NCBI RefSeq assembly: GCF_013248975.1
Contig: NZ_JABRWH010000001.1
Location: 4,422,001 to 4,486,000 of the forward strand
DNA length: 64,000 nucleotides
Source of the DNA: Neobacillus endophyticus
GTDB taxonomy: Bacteria; Bacillota; Bacilli; Bacillales; Cytobacillaceae
Direction: 5' to 3'
The translations under genes and the position numbers were made by a program. Each line of letters opens with the position of its first letter. The stretch's first letter is position 1. A model generated the notes under the pieces. The model had not been told where the DNA came from, ran no database searches, and saw only the letters and a program-made list of their open reading frames with translations. Positions 44,862-52,178 of this stretch are shown piece by piece.

Positions 44862-45365
44862 TTAAAGCGCTGGAGCCTCCATCCCGATATTTGCCCATTC
44901 TTCTCTTGCCGGCCCATATATGCCAGGAACTCTTAGTCCCGCTTGGCGCATAAGAACAGTCATTTGACCGCGGTGATGAATGATATGTTTAATCAGCAAG
45001 GATAGTGTAACTGCCTTAGGCATCTCCATACCGAATACATTGATCATGTCCTTCAACGTATCGTCTGTCCATTGTGTTTTAACGGCATGTGCTGTATCGG
45101 CGCAAACTTTACGAAATACCCCAGCCAGTTCTTTTGCAGATGCTGGAACGGTTGTTGCATTTTCTACTGGATCAACAGTTAATCCAAATTCCATGAGCAT
45201 CCCGGGAGTACTTGTCACAATATGCCAGGCAATTCTTCCTAAGGTTCGATCATCTGTTGAAACCTTTTGTTCCAATGACTCATTTGTCAACGCATCCAAT
45301 ACATTTTGAGTTGAAGCTGCTTCTTGATTCCACTCTTTCATAAACTCTGCGATTGATGTATACAA
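44862..45365 (-). CDS. DinB/YfiT-like metal-binding protein
   Basis: This 167-aa four-helix-bundle protein belongs to the DinB superfamily. Metal-binding histidines fit H48 (RIAWHIVTS), H127 and H131 (LIKHIIHHRGQMTVLM). The HHRGQ motif is diagnostic. Some relatives are bacillithiol or mycothiol transferases that detoxify electrophiles, and others have no known activity; the specific role here is open. The start is TTG 45365, eight bases after AAAGGAGGG. The gene ends next to an IS-free gap. The terminator hairpin at 45398 lies upstream and belongs to another transcript. Confidence 0.8.
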   Translation of the reverse strand: MYTSIAEFMKEWNQEAASTQNVLDALTNESLEQKVSTDDRTLGRIAWHIVTSTPGMLMEFGLTVDPVENATTVPASAKELAGVFRKVCADTAHAVKTQWTDDTLKDMINVFGMEMPKAVTLSLLIKHIIHHRGQMTVLMRQAGLRVPGIYGPAREEWANIGMEAPAL

Positions 45366-45397
45366 TTAAAACACCCTCCTTTAAAGTAATCATTTAA

Positions 45398-45430
45398 AAA
45401 GGAATAAGCCGTTGTACGGTTTATTCCTTC
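45398..45430. repeat. 33-bp terminator hairpin, left copy flanking the IS1182-type element
   Basis: AAGGAATAA and its complement TTATTCCTT enclose GCCGTTGTACGG, forming one hairpin. The identical 33 bp recur at 47190-47222, so the insertion sequence between them duplicated a whole hairpin. On the minus strand this copy keeps the T-run (TTTTTAAATG) and is the functional half of the original terminator. Confidence 0.85.
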
Positions 45431-45503
45431 CAGACTGTCGACAAATCCGAAGGATTTCGGGTTTAAAATCGACAGTCTTTTTTGTTTGGCCATATTAAAC
45501 TTG

Positions 45504-45642
45504 TCTGTTGATTTCCGTTCCAGGCGGCTTCGCTTTCCGCGGGCGGTTCGGGGAGCCTCCTCTGCGCTTTCAGCGCCTGCGGGGTCTCCCCTGTCCCGTA
45601 CTCCCGCAGGAGTCTTCGCCGCCTTCCACTCCAATCAACAGA
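45504..45642. repeat. 139-bp GC-rich imperfect palindrome inside the IS
   Basis: TCTGTTGATT at one end and AATCAACAGA at the other form perfect 10-bp arms. GGCGGC and GCCGCC pair further in, and GGGGAG/CTCCCC and GCGC/GCGC near the centre. The G+C content is far above that of the surroundings. I recall very similar GC-rich dyads dispersed in Bacillaceae intergenic DNA. It lies between the left end and the transposase gene and may act as a structured leader, an insulator or a co-mobilised repeat. Confidence 0.7.
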
Positions 45643-45718
45643 GTGTAAAAATCAATAATGTACATTAACACAGCCTTTTGTATAATTTATTTACAGAGAA
45701 TTAATAGAGGTGGATGGA

Positions 45719-47080
45719 ATGCTTTCGAAAAATACACAGATAAATCGTGACCAAATTGAAATGATTGCCTTAGATCAACTTGTACCTGCTGATCACTTGG
45801 TTCGCAAAATAGAAGCCGCAGTAGATTTTTCATTTATCTATTCATTGGTTGAAGATTTGTACTCAACTAAGCGCGGACGTTCAAGTATTGACCCTGTTGT
45901 ATTAATTAAGATGGCTTTCATTCAATATACCTTCGGTATCCGTTCGATGCGTCAAACGATAAAGGAAATTGAAACAAATATGGCGTATCGCTGGTTTTTA
46001 GGATTTGGTTTTTATGATAAAGTACCCCACTTTTCAACTTTTGGTAAAAACTACGAACGTCGTTTTAAGGATACAGACTTATTTGAACAAATTTTCTACC
46101 GTATTTTAAAAGAGGCAGCAGATAAAAAGTTAGTTAGTTCGGAACATGTATTCATTGATTCAACTCACGTTAAAGCAAGTGCAAATAAACGCAAATTCGA
46201 AAAGAAAGTAGTTCGGAAAGAATCAAAAGCTTATGAAGCACGTCTTCAAGCAGAAATTAATAGTGATCGTGAAGAACATGGGAAAAAGCCCATCCCACCA
46301 GATAAATATGAAAAAGAAGAAAACAAAGAAATAAAAGAAAGTACAACAGATTCGGAGAGTGGTTACTATGTAAAAGACGAAAGGACAAAGCAATTTGCTT
46401 ATTCATTTCATGCAGCCGCAGATAGAAATGGTTTTGTCCTGGGGACTATTGTAACTCCAGGTAACGTTCATGATAGTACAATGTTAGAGCCTCTAGTTGA
46501 AAAGGTCATTGAAAAATGTGGGAAACCTAATGCTGTAGCTGCTGATGCCGGATATAAAACACCTGCTATTGCTCAATATTTAATTGAAAATGAAATTCGC
46601 CCTGCTTTACCCTATACACGACCACGTACAAAGGAGGGATATTTGAAAAAGCACGATTATGTCTATGATGAGCACTTTGATTGTTACATATGTCCGGAAG
46701 GACAAGTTCTGGATTATAGAACGACTACTAAGGAAGGTTATCGACAGTACATCTCTAATCCTGTTATATGTAAGGATTGCCCACTTCTAGCACAATGTAC
46801 ACAAAGTCAAAATCATCAAAAGCTCATTCAACGACATATCTGGGAACCATATCTTGAAGAGGCTGAACATCTTCGTCATACAGAAGAGAATAAAATAATA
46901 TATGCACGTCGTAAAGAAACAATTGAACGTGTATTCGCGGATGCGAAAGAAAAGCATGGTATGCGATGGACAACCTTAAGAGGTCTTAAAAAATTGTCCA
47001 TGCAGGCGATGCTTACTTTTGCTGCTATGAATTTAAAGAAGTTGGCTACATGGACTTGGAAAAGTCCAGAAATGGCATAA
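45719..47080 (+). CDS. IS1182-family transposase
   Basis: This 453-aa DDE transposase is of the IS1182 type. It has an N-terminal DUF772 domain (GRSSIDPVVLIKMAFIQYTFG, residues about 53-100), a charged insert (about 160-215) and the catalytic residues D147 (FIDSTHVKASANKRK), D276 (VAADAGYKT) and E403 (ARRKETIERVFADAK). A cysteine cluster (CKDCPLLAQC, about 351-360) precedes the last catalytic residue. I start at ATG 45719, eight bases after AGAGG. The intact frame suggests the element can still move. Confidence 0.9.
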   Translation: MLSKNTQINRDQIEMIALDQLVPADHLVRKIEAAVDFSFIYSLVEDLYSTKRGRSSIDPVVLIKMAFIQYTFGIRSMRQTIKEIETNMAYRWFLGFGFYDKVPHFSTFGKNYERRFKDTDLFEQIFYRILKEAADKKLVSSEHVFIDSTHVKASANKRKFEKKVVRKESKAYEARLQAEINSDREEHGKKPIPPDKYEKEENKEIKESTTDSESGYYVKDERTKQFAYSFHAAADRNGFVLGTIVTPGNVHDSTMLEPLVEKVIEKCGKPNAVAADAGYKTPAIAQYLIENEIRPALPYTRPRTKEGYLKKHDYVYDEHFDCYICPEGQVLDYRTTTKEGYRQYISNPVICKDCPLLAQCTQSQNHQKLIQRHIWEPYLEEAEHLRHTEENKIIYARRKETIERVFADAKEKHGMRWTTLRGLKKLSMQAMLTFAAMNLKKLATWTWKSPEMA

Positions 47081-47083
47081 AAA

Positions 47084-47102
47084 TAGACCCCGCCGGGGTC
47101 TA
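47084..47102 (+). terminator. Compact hairpin after the IS1182 transposase
   Basis: TAGACCCC/GGGGTCTA with a 3-nt loop, directly after the stop codon. There is no T-run, so it may stop ribosomes or protect mRNA rather than terminate. Confidence 0.5.
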
Positions 47103-47189
47103 CCTTAAGAAAAATCAAACAGAAAAATCCCAATTTTAGAAAAGGGCGCCAGAATCGGAACTTTTGAAATGCCTTTTGTCTACAATCTG

Positions 47190-47222
47190 AAAGGAATAAG
47201 CCGTTGTACGGTTTATTCCTTC
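47190..47222. repeat. 33-bp terminator hairpin, right copy
   Basis: Identical to 45398-45430. It lies 20 bp beyond the stop codon of the CBS-domain gene. On the minus strand it is now followed by the IS end (CAGATTG) instead of a T-run, so termination here is probably weakened. Confidence 0.85.
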
Positions 47223-47242
47223 TTTATGGCTTTAGAACGTTC

Positions 47243-47665
47243 TTATTGAAGCTGTTGAGAAATTTGGCTTAATGCATCTCCTGCTTCATTAATGTGGATA
47301 TCGACTGTAGCCAGGTCACCAATCGCACAAATACCAACCATTTCTCCATTTTGTACAACTGGAATACGGCGGATTTGATGATCTGCCATCATACGGGCAC
47401 ATTCATGTGCATCTGTATCCGGTGTACAAGTAATAACCTCAGACGTCATGACATCGTGACAGTGGATGGAGTTGCAGTCTTTTCCATCAGCAACACAGTT
47501 GATGACAATATCGCGGTCTGTGATCATTCCTACTACTTTTTTTCCTTCACAAACTGGTACAGAACCACAATTGACATCACGCATTATTTTTGCCGCTGCG
47601 GCCACTGGCTCATGAGGGGTGCATACCTTTACTTCTTTAGACATAATTTCTCTCACTGTGGTCAT
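47243..47665 (-). CDS. CBS-pair domain protein, YhcV-like
   Basis: This 140-aa protein is made of two CBS motifs (residues about 7-62 and 72-128), like B. subtilis YhcV. Matching segments are VREIMSKEV, GMITDRDIVI, DHQIRRIPVV and GICAIGDLATV. CBS pairs bind adenosine nucleotides and act as energy or stress sensors. YhcV in Bacillus is a general-stress or sporulation-associated protein of unknown partner. I start at ATG 47665 behind GGGAGG; 18 further upstream codons are open but look non-coding. Its terminator has been split by the IS1182-type insertion. Confidence 0.8.
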   Translation of the reverse strand: MTTVREIMSKEVKVCTPHEPVAAAAKIMRDVNCGSVPVCEGKKVVGMITDRDIVINCVADGKDCNSIHCHDVMTSEVITCTPDTDAHECARMMADHQIRRIPVVQNGEMVGICAIGDLATVDIHINEAGDALSQISQQLQ

Positions 47666-47924
47666 TTTCATTTCCTCCCTTTCTGTAGTCATTTCGTTTG
47701 ACCAGTTTAGTTTCTCCATTATGAATTGAAAAATGTATGAGGTAGATTTTAATATTATTTAAGCATCCCCTTTCATTTCTTACTTTTAGGCGAAAACCTA
47801 CTTGCTTCATTCTTTTTTTATTGAAATATATTTTAAATCCAACCATTAGTTTACATAACATAATTATTGTATATAGTTTTTTGTTGGATATTTTTGGATC
47901 TGACTTCAATTTAGTACTTTCCAG

Positions 47925-47953
47925 TTGACATATTATCAGAACAGGTGTAATTT
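47925..47953 (+). promoter_or_regulatory. Promoter of the S-box yxjG transcript
   Basis: Consensus -35 TTGACA (47925-47930), 17-bp spacer, and a weaker -10 TAATTT (47948-47953). The predicted start of transcription falls 15-25 bases before the riboswitch. Confidence 0.5.
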
Positions 47954-47981
47954 TATTTTTAGTTTAAAATTTTAGAATATT

Positions 47982-48078
47982 CTTATCTAGAGAGGTGGAG
48001 GGACTGGCCCTTGGAAGCCTCGGCAGCAGACTCTTTTAAGTACTGTGCCAATTCCAGTAGCGAATGCTAGAAGATAAG
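47982..48078 (+). promoter_or_regulatory. SAM-I (S-box) riboswitch aptamer
   Basis: The P1 strands are CTTATC (47982) and GATAAG (48073-48078). The core carries AGAGAGGTGGAGGGACTGGC, then a CTTGGAAGCCTCGGCA kink-turn/P2-P3 region and the TGCCAATTCCAGTAGCGAATGC end. This is the canonical S-box order. It senses S-adenosylmethionine. It precedes a terminator and the yxjG-like gene, so high SAM should switch that gene off. Confidence 0.95.
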
Positions 48079-48103
48079 AAGAGAACCCATTGTGTTAATC
48101 ACC

Positions 48104-48137
48104 CCCTCTTCTTATTTTTTTGAGAAGAGGGTTTTTT
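48104..48137 (+). terminator. S-box expression-platform terminator
   Basis: CCCTCTTCT pairs with AGAAGAGGG and is followed by TTTTTT. The competing antiterminator is visible: ATAAGAAGAG (48074-48083, the 3' side of P1 and beyond) can pair with CTCTTCTTAT (48106-48115). SAM binding therefore frees the terminator. Confidence 0.9.
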
Positions 48138-48164
48138 AATTTTTAAGGAAAGTAGGAATTTTTA

Positions 48165-49292
48165 ATGACAAAAACACTATTGAAAGCTCCATTTAAAGCC
48201 GATCATGTAGGAAGTTTTTTAAGAACGGAGCCTATTAAAGAAGCTAGAAAGGCTTTTGCTAACGGACAAATCGATCGTGCTGCCTTAAAGGCTGTAGAAG
48301 ATAAGGAAATATTGAAATTGGTTCAAAATGAAATTGCTGCTGGGCTCAAGTCAATCACAGACGGCGAGTTTAGACGTGCTTGGTGGCATTTGGATTTTTT
48401 AGCCGGTTTAGACGGTGTGGAAGAGTTTGAAACAGAGTACATCAGCCATTTTCAAGGTGCAAAAACAAAGAATAAAGCTATAAAAGTTGTAGGTAAAGTG
48501 GACTTTAACGGACATTATATGATTGAGCACTTCAAATTCTTAAAAGAAGCCGTTGATAAATATGGTGATGGTAGCCAAGTGGCAAAATTTTCCATTCCAA
48601 GTCCAAATATGTTGTTTACTCGCATTCAAGGTGATGAGTATTATAACGGTAATAAAGAACAGTTCTACCAAGACACCGTTGCGGCATACCAAAAAGCCAT
48701 TCAGGCATTCTATGATGCAGGCTGCCGTTACCTTCAATTAGATGATACTTCCTGGATTGATTTTGTTTCGGAGGAGCGGATTCAAGCGATTGTGGAAAAA
48801 GAAGGTCAAGACGTCAAAGACATTATCGCTACAAGAGTAAATTGTTTAAATGACGCCATTTCCAAAAAACCTGAAGATTTGTTAATTACGATGCACATTT
48901 GTCGCGGAAACTTCCGATCTACCTATATTACAAGTGGAGGTTACGATGTTATTTCAGATGCCATATTCGCAAACTTGAACGTAGACGGCCTCTTCCTGGA
49001 ATATGATGATAGTCGTTCTGGTGATTTTGATCCATTAAAAAGATTTAAACGCGATAACTTGACCGTTGTATTAGGATTAATTACATCCAAATTCGCCGAA
49101 CTCGAAGATGCTGAACGCATTAAACAAAGAATAAATGAAGCAAGTCAATCTATTCCATTAGAAAACCTTGCGTTAAGTCCACAATGTGGGTTTGCCAGTA
49201 CGGAAGAAGGAAATATTTTAACCGAAGAGGAGCAATGGAATAAAATCAGACATGTCGTAAGCATTGCTGAAAGTGTTTGGGGAACCATTTAA
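48165..49292 (+). CDS. yxjG: MetE C-terminal-domain methyltransferase, YxjG/YxjH type
   Basis: This 375-aa protein corresponds to the C-terminal catalytic domain of cobalamin-independent methionine synthase (MetE) and matches the stand-alone YxjG/YxjH proteins of Bacillus. Zinc ligands fit H244 and C246 (MHICRGN) and C341 (LSPQCGF). Substrate-binding segments include DHVGSFLR near the N terminus and YLQLDDTSW near residue 190. It should methylate homocysteine or a similar thiol to methionine with a donor that is not established. Control by the upstream S-box confirms a methionine-related role. The ATG follows AAGGAAAG. Confidence 0.85.
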   Translation: MTKTLLKAPFKADHVGSFLRTEPIKEARKAFANGQIDRAALKAVEDKEILKLVQNEIAAGLKSITDGEFRRAWWHLDFLAGLDGVEEFETEYISHFQGAKTKNKAIKVVGKVDFNGHYMIEHFKFLKEAVDKYGDGSQVAKFSIPSPNMLFTRIQGDEYYNGNKEQFYQDTVAAYQKAIQAFYDAGCRYLQLDDTSWIDFVSEERIQAIVEKEGQDVKDIIATRVNCLNDAISKKPEDLLITMHICRGNFRSTYITSGGYDVISDAIFANLNVDGLFLEYDDSRSGDFDPLKRFKRDNLTVVLGLITSKFAELEDAERIKQRINEASQSIPLENLALSPQCGFASTEEGNILTEEEQWNKIRHVVSIAESVWGTI

Positions 49293-49598
49293 ATTTCATC
49301 TTATTTTTTGGCTTTGTTATTATTCATTATTGATTTTCGTGGTGTAGGTAAGAAAATTCATAGGCGGAGAATTTCCGGCTAATGTATGTAGAGGAAGTTT
49401 AAGAAGAAGATATTAGCGGAGATATTCCGATTAACTGCTCTAAATAAGACAAAATCCAAAAATTTAGATAATATAAAAGGAAAAACTTCCTTTATTTTTA
49501 AGGAAATAGGGGTATTTCCCAATTCAAACGGAATTTTACCGTTTATTTTTCAAACACAGTGAAATCATCATTCAGCTATAAAAGAGCCTATTTTTTAG
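49293..49598. other. Intergenic region with degenerate tandem motif and hairpins
   Basis: No gene is seen. Two related stretches follow each other: GGCGGAGAATTTCCGGCTAA (49362-49381) and AGCGGAGATATTCCGATTAA (49415-49434). Both contain a short CGGA...TCCG hairpin. After them comes a series of small AT-rich hairpins (AAGGAA/TTCCTT and CGG/CCG types) that look like a structured leader. I recall similar GCGGA-type repeats in other Bacillus genomes, but the identity cannot be confirmed here. Confidence 0.4.
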
Positions 49599-49636
49599 AA
49601 ACCTCCTTCCCGTTCATCGCCGGAAGGAGGTTTTTT
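49599..49636 (+). terminator. Terminator upstream of the amino acid ABC operon
   Basis: A 12-bp perfect stem AAACCTCCTTCC/GGAAGGAGGTTT with an 11-nt loop, followed by further Ts. It lies about 170 bp before the binding-protein start and 300 bp after yxjG. It may end the yxjG transcript or act as a leader attenuator for the ABC genes. Confidence 0.75.
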
Positions 49637-49807
49637 CATCTGATGATGTTCGGCGATTCTATTATTCGCTGCTATTCTTGTGTAAAATCTACCTCCCAAT
49701 CCTCCTTCATTAGACACATACTCTTGCTAAAGGTAATAAAGACCCAGAATATTCCCCATGTTAGTCCAATAAATATTAGTATAGATCAAACAATAGGGGG
49801 TTTTATT

Positions 49808-50644
49808 TTGCGAAATAAGAAAATCTATGGATCACTTTTGCTTGCAGGAGTGCTAGCGACCGGTTTGCTAGCCGGATGCGGCACCAGCTCCAGTAAATCA
49901 GCATCCTCTCAGAATAATGATTCTGCCCAAACGATCAGGGTAGCCGCCGATACAACCTTCCCTCCTTTCGAATCGGAAAAGGATGGAAAGGTTCAAGGAT
50001 TTGACATCGATATGATTAATGCAATTGCAAAGAAGGAAAATCTGAATATCCAGCTTTCTACCATGCAGTTCACGGGGCTGATCCCTGCCCTTCAGGCGCA
50101 ATCCATTGATGTTGCAGTTGCGGGGATTACCATTAAAAAGAGCCGGTTAAATGCCGTTGACTTCTCAAACGCCTACTACAAGTCAGGAATTTCTGTTTTA
50201 ACTAAAAAGAATGCTTCTTTTAGTAGTGTAGATGACTTAAAAAACAAATTGGTGGCAACGAAAAAAGGAACTTCGTCTGTTGACTTATTAAAATCTAAAG
50301 GTATACCGGCTCAAAATATTAAGCAATTCGATAATATCAACGATGCATACAGTTCACTGGTTAGCGGCGGCGCAGATGCTGTTGTTTTTGATAGCCCGGT
50401 CAATCAAGACTATGCTAACACTCATAACGATGTTCATGTCATTCAATCGATTCCGACTGGAGAATATTACGGTATTGCTGTCGTTAAAAATCATCCCGAC
50501 CTATTGAAAAAACTGAACGACGGTTTGAAAGCCATTAAAGACGATGGTGAATATGCGAAACTATTTGACAAGTACTTTGGCGGGGATCAAAGTGGTGTCG
50601 TTCAAGATGAGCTTGCTCCGGATAAAGTTGCTTTGGATGAATAA
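49808..50644 (+). CDS. Polar amino acid ABC transporter, substrate-binding lipoprotein
   Basis: This 278-aa SBP_bac_3-type binding protein has a lipoprotein signal peptide with lipobox LLAGC (C24), so it is anchored outside the membrane. The mature part has the family segments VAADTTFPPFESEKDGKVQG, then FDIDMINAIA and the AVAGITIKKSR loop, which contacts the amino-acid carboxylate. It most resembles glutamine/arginine-type binders (GlnH, ArtP). The exact ligand is uncertain. The start is TTG 49808, seven bases after AGGGGG; longer frames lack a start signal and would hide the signal peptide. It is the first gene of a three-gene operon. Confidence 0.85.
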   Translation: MRNKKIYGSLLLAGVLATGLLAGCGTSSSKSASSQNNDSAQTIRVAADTTFPPFESEKDGKVQGFDIDMINAIAKKENLNIQLSTMQFTGLIPALQAQSIDVAVAGITIKKSRLNAVDFSNAYYKSGISVLTKKNASFSSVDDLKNKLVATKKGTSSVDLLKSKGIPAQNIKQFDNINDAYSSLVSGGADAVVFDSPVNQDYANTHNDVHVIQSIPTGEYYGIAVVKNHPDLLKKLNDGLKAIKDDGEYAKLFDKYFGGDQSGVVQDELAPDKVALDE

Positions 50645-50733
50645 TCTTTTAATAATTGCGGCGTAGCTTATTTGCTACGCCTTTGAGTGTAGCAATGGTT
50701 ACGAACTATTACATTTCTCGAGGGGGTTTTTCT

Positions 50734-51411
50734 TTGCATGCCTGGAATATTATGGTGCACGCCCTGCCGCAATTATTACAGGGACTGGGACGCACTGTTG
50801 AATTTTCTTTAATTGCTATTTTACTAGGGATGATTTTCGGTTTAATATCCGCTTTATGCAGACTCTCCCGTTTCCAAATCTTGCGGGGAATCAGCTGGTT
50901 GTACGTTGAGGTATTCCGTGGGACACCTCTGTTGGTTCAGCTTATTTTTATCGCATTCGGACTGCCGACAGTGATTCCATTAAATGACTGGTTTGGCCCG
51001 AGAGTTTATCCGCTTATAGCTGCCGCAATCGGACTTGCCTTAAATGAAGGAGCATATATTACGGAGATTATTCGGGCTGGGATCCTCAGTGTGGACCGCG
51101 GGCAAAGTGAAGCTGCACACAGCATTGGGATGTCGCGATTTCAAGCCATGCGCTACATCATTTTGCCTCAAGCCTTTAAACGGATGATCCCTCCTCTCGT
51201 CAATCAATTTGCCCAAACCATAAAGGATACATCATTATTAGCACCGATTGCGATTGTTGAACTCCTTTATACTGGACAAATTATTGTGGCCGAAAATTTT
51301 GCCGGATTTCAAATTTACGGAGAGATTGCCCTCCTGTATCTTGTCATTATTTTTACCATTACCCGTTTTGCTGGTTACTTGGAGAGGAGGCTGCAGATTG
51401 ATAAACGTTGA
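50734..51411 (+). CDS. Polar amino acid ABC transporter, permease
   Basis: This 225-aa HisM/GlnP-type permease has about five helices. The EAA loop is [22 protein letters not shown], split near residues 130-151, and is typical of the polar amino acid group. An early [13 protein letters not shown] segment is also diagnostic. I start at TTG 50734, seven bases after AGGGGG, which mirrors the start of the preceding gene; the frame is open upstream, but those residues are not membrane-protein-like. Its end overlaps the ATPase start by 14 bp. Confidence 0.85.
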   Translation: MHAWNIMVHALPQLLQGLGRTVEFSLIAILLGMIFGLISALCRLSRFQILRGISWLYVEVFRGTPLLVQLIFIAFGLPTVIPLNDWFGPRVYPLIAAAIGLALNEGAYITEIIRAGILSVDRGQSEAAHSIGMSRFQAMRYIILPQAFKRMIPPLVNQFAQTIKDTSLLAPIAIVELLYTGQIIVAENFAGFQIYGEIALLYLVIIFTITRFAGYLERRLQIDKR

Positions 51412-52123
51412 GCATTTAAAAAAATCTTTTGGTGCGTTGAATGTTCTAGATGATCTTTCTGTCAATATCCTGCCGCAAGAAGTAGTTGTTGTAATTGGGC
51501 CATCTGGAAGCGGCAAAAGTACCTTTTTAAGGTGTTTAAATGGTCTTGAAACCGCTTCAGGAGGAAGGATCACCATCAGTGGCACTGATATTACCCACCC
51601 TAAAGTCAATATCCATCAGGTTTGTCAAAAAGTTGGAATGGTTTTTCAGAGATTTAATCTATTTCATCATTTAACGGTTCTGGATAATATTACAATCGGG
51701 CCAAGGAAGGTACTAAAAATGTCAAAAGAAGAAAGTGAAGTACAAGCCCGCACCCTGCTCAGTAAAGTTGGTCTGTCTCAAAAAGAAACAAGCTATCCGG
51801 ATGAATTATCCGGAGGGCAGCAGCAGCGTGTCGCAATTGCCAGGGCGCTGGCCATGAAACCGGAGGTCATGCTGTTCGATGAACCAACATCTGCCCTTGA
51901 TCCCGAAATGGTGGGAGAAGTGTTAAAAGTAATGAAGGATTTGGCAAAGGAAGGTATGACCATGGTTGTCGTTACCCATGAGATGGGATTCGCCAAAGAA
52001 GTTGGGGACCGGGTATTATTTATGGATGAAGGCGCCATTATCGAGGAAGGAAAACCTGATGTATTATTTACCGGACCGAAGAATGAACGTACTAAAAGCT
52101 TTCTTAGTAAAATATTACACTAA
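51398..52123 (+). CDS. Polar amino acid ABC transporter, ATP-binding protein
   Basis: This 241-aa ATPase is of the GlnQ/ArtM type. Walker A is GPSGSGKST (near residue 33), the signature is [15 protein letters not shown] (near 135), Walker B is [13 protein letters not shown] (near 155-167), and the switch His is in VVTHEM. I start at TTG 51398, seven bases after AGGAGG; the longer frame runs back inside the permease gene. The 14-bp overlap means translational coupling. The operon ends at a strong terminator 10 bp downstream. Confidence 0.85.
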   Translation: MINVEHLKKSFGALNVLDDLSVNILPQEVVVVIGPSGSGKSTFLRCLNGLETASGGRITISGTDITHPKVNIHQVCQKVGMVFQRFNLFHHLTVLDNITIGPRKVLKMSKEESEVQARTLLSKVGLSQKETSYPDELSGGQQQRVAIARALAMKPEVMLFDEPTSALDPEMVGEVLKVMKDLAKEGMTMVVVTHEMGFAKEVGDRVLFMDEGAIIEEGKPDVLFTGPKNERTKSFLSKILH

Positions 52124-52132
52124 TATAATTGA

Positions 52133-52170
52133 AAAAAATGCAGGCTGGAAGATTCCTACCTGCATTTTTT
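52133..52170. terminator. Terminator of the amino acid ABC operon
   Basis: A 12-bp stem AAAAAATGCAGG/CCTGCATTTTTT with a 14-nt loop and a full T-run. It also lies close to the stop codon of the convergent aldehyde dehydrogenase gene and can serve both. Confidence 0.85.
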
Positions 52171-52178
52171 GCGGATGA

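Larger units (their letters stand above)
45431..47189 (+). mobile_element. IS1182-family element in a terminator hairpin (1759 bp)
   Basis: The ends are CAGACTGTCGACAAA (left) and the inverse of CAGATTGTAGACAAA (right), 13 of 15 matching. The element carries one intact IS1182-type transposase gene, a 139-bp GC-rich palindromic segment upstream of it and a compact hairpin after it. A subterminal stem (GACTGTCGA/TCGACAGTC) lies at the left end. It is bounded exactly by two copies of a 33-bp hairpin. IS1182 members are known to make target duplications of very variable length, and some choose palindromic targets. The target was probably the terminator of the CBS-domain gene. Confidence 0.9.

Noticed and set aside
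45398-47222. Interpretation as a composite element or two independent terminators
   Set aside because: The copies are identical over 33 bp and abut the IS ends exactly, which fits a target duplication better.
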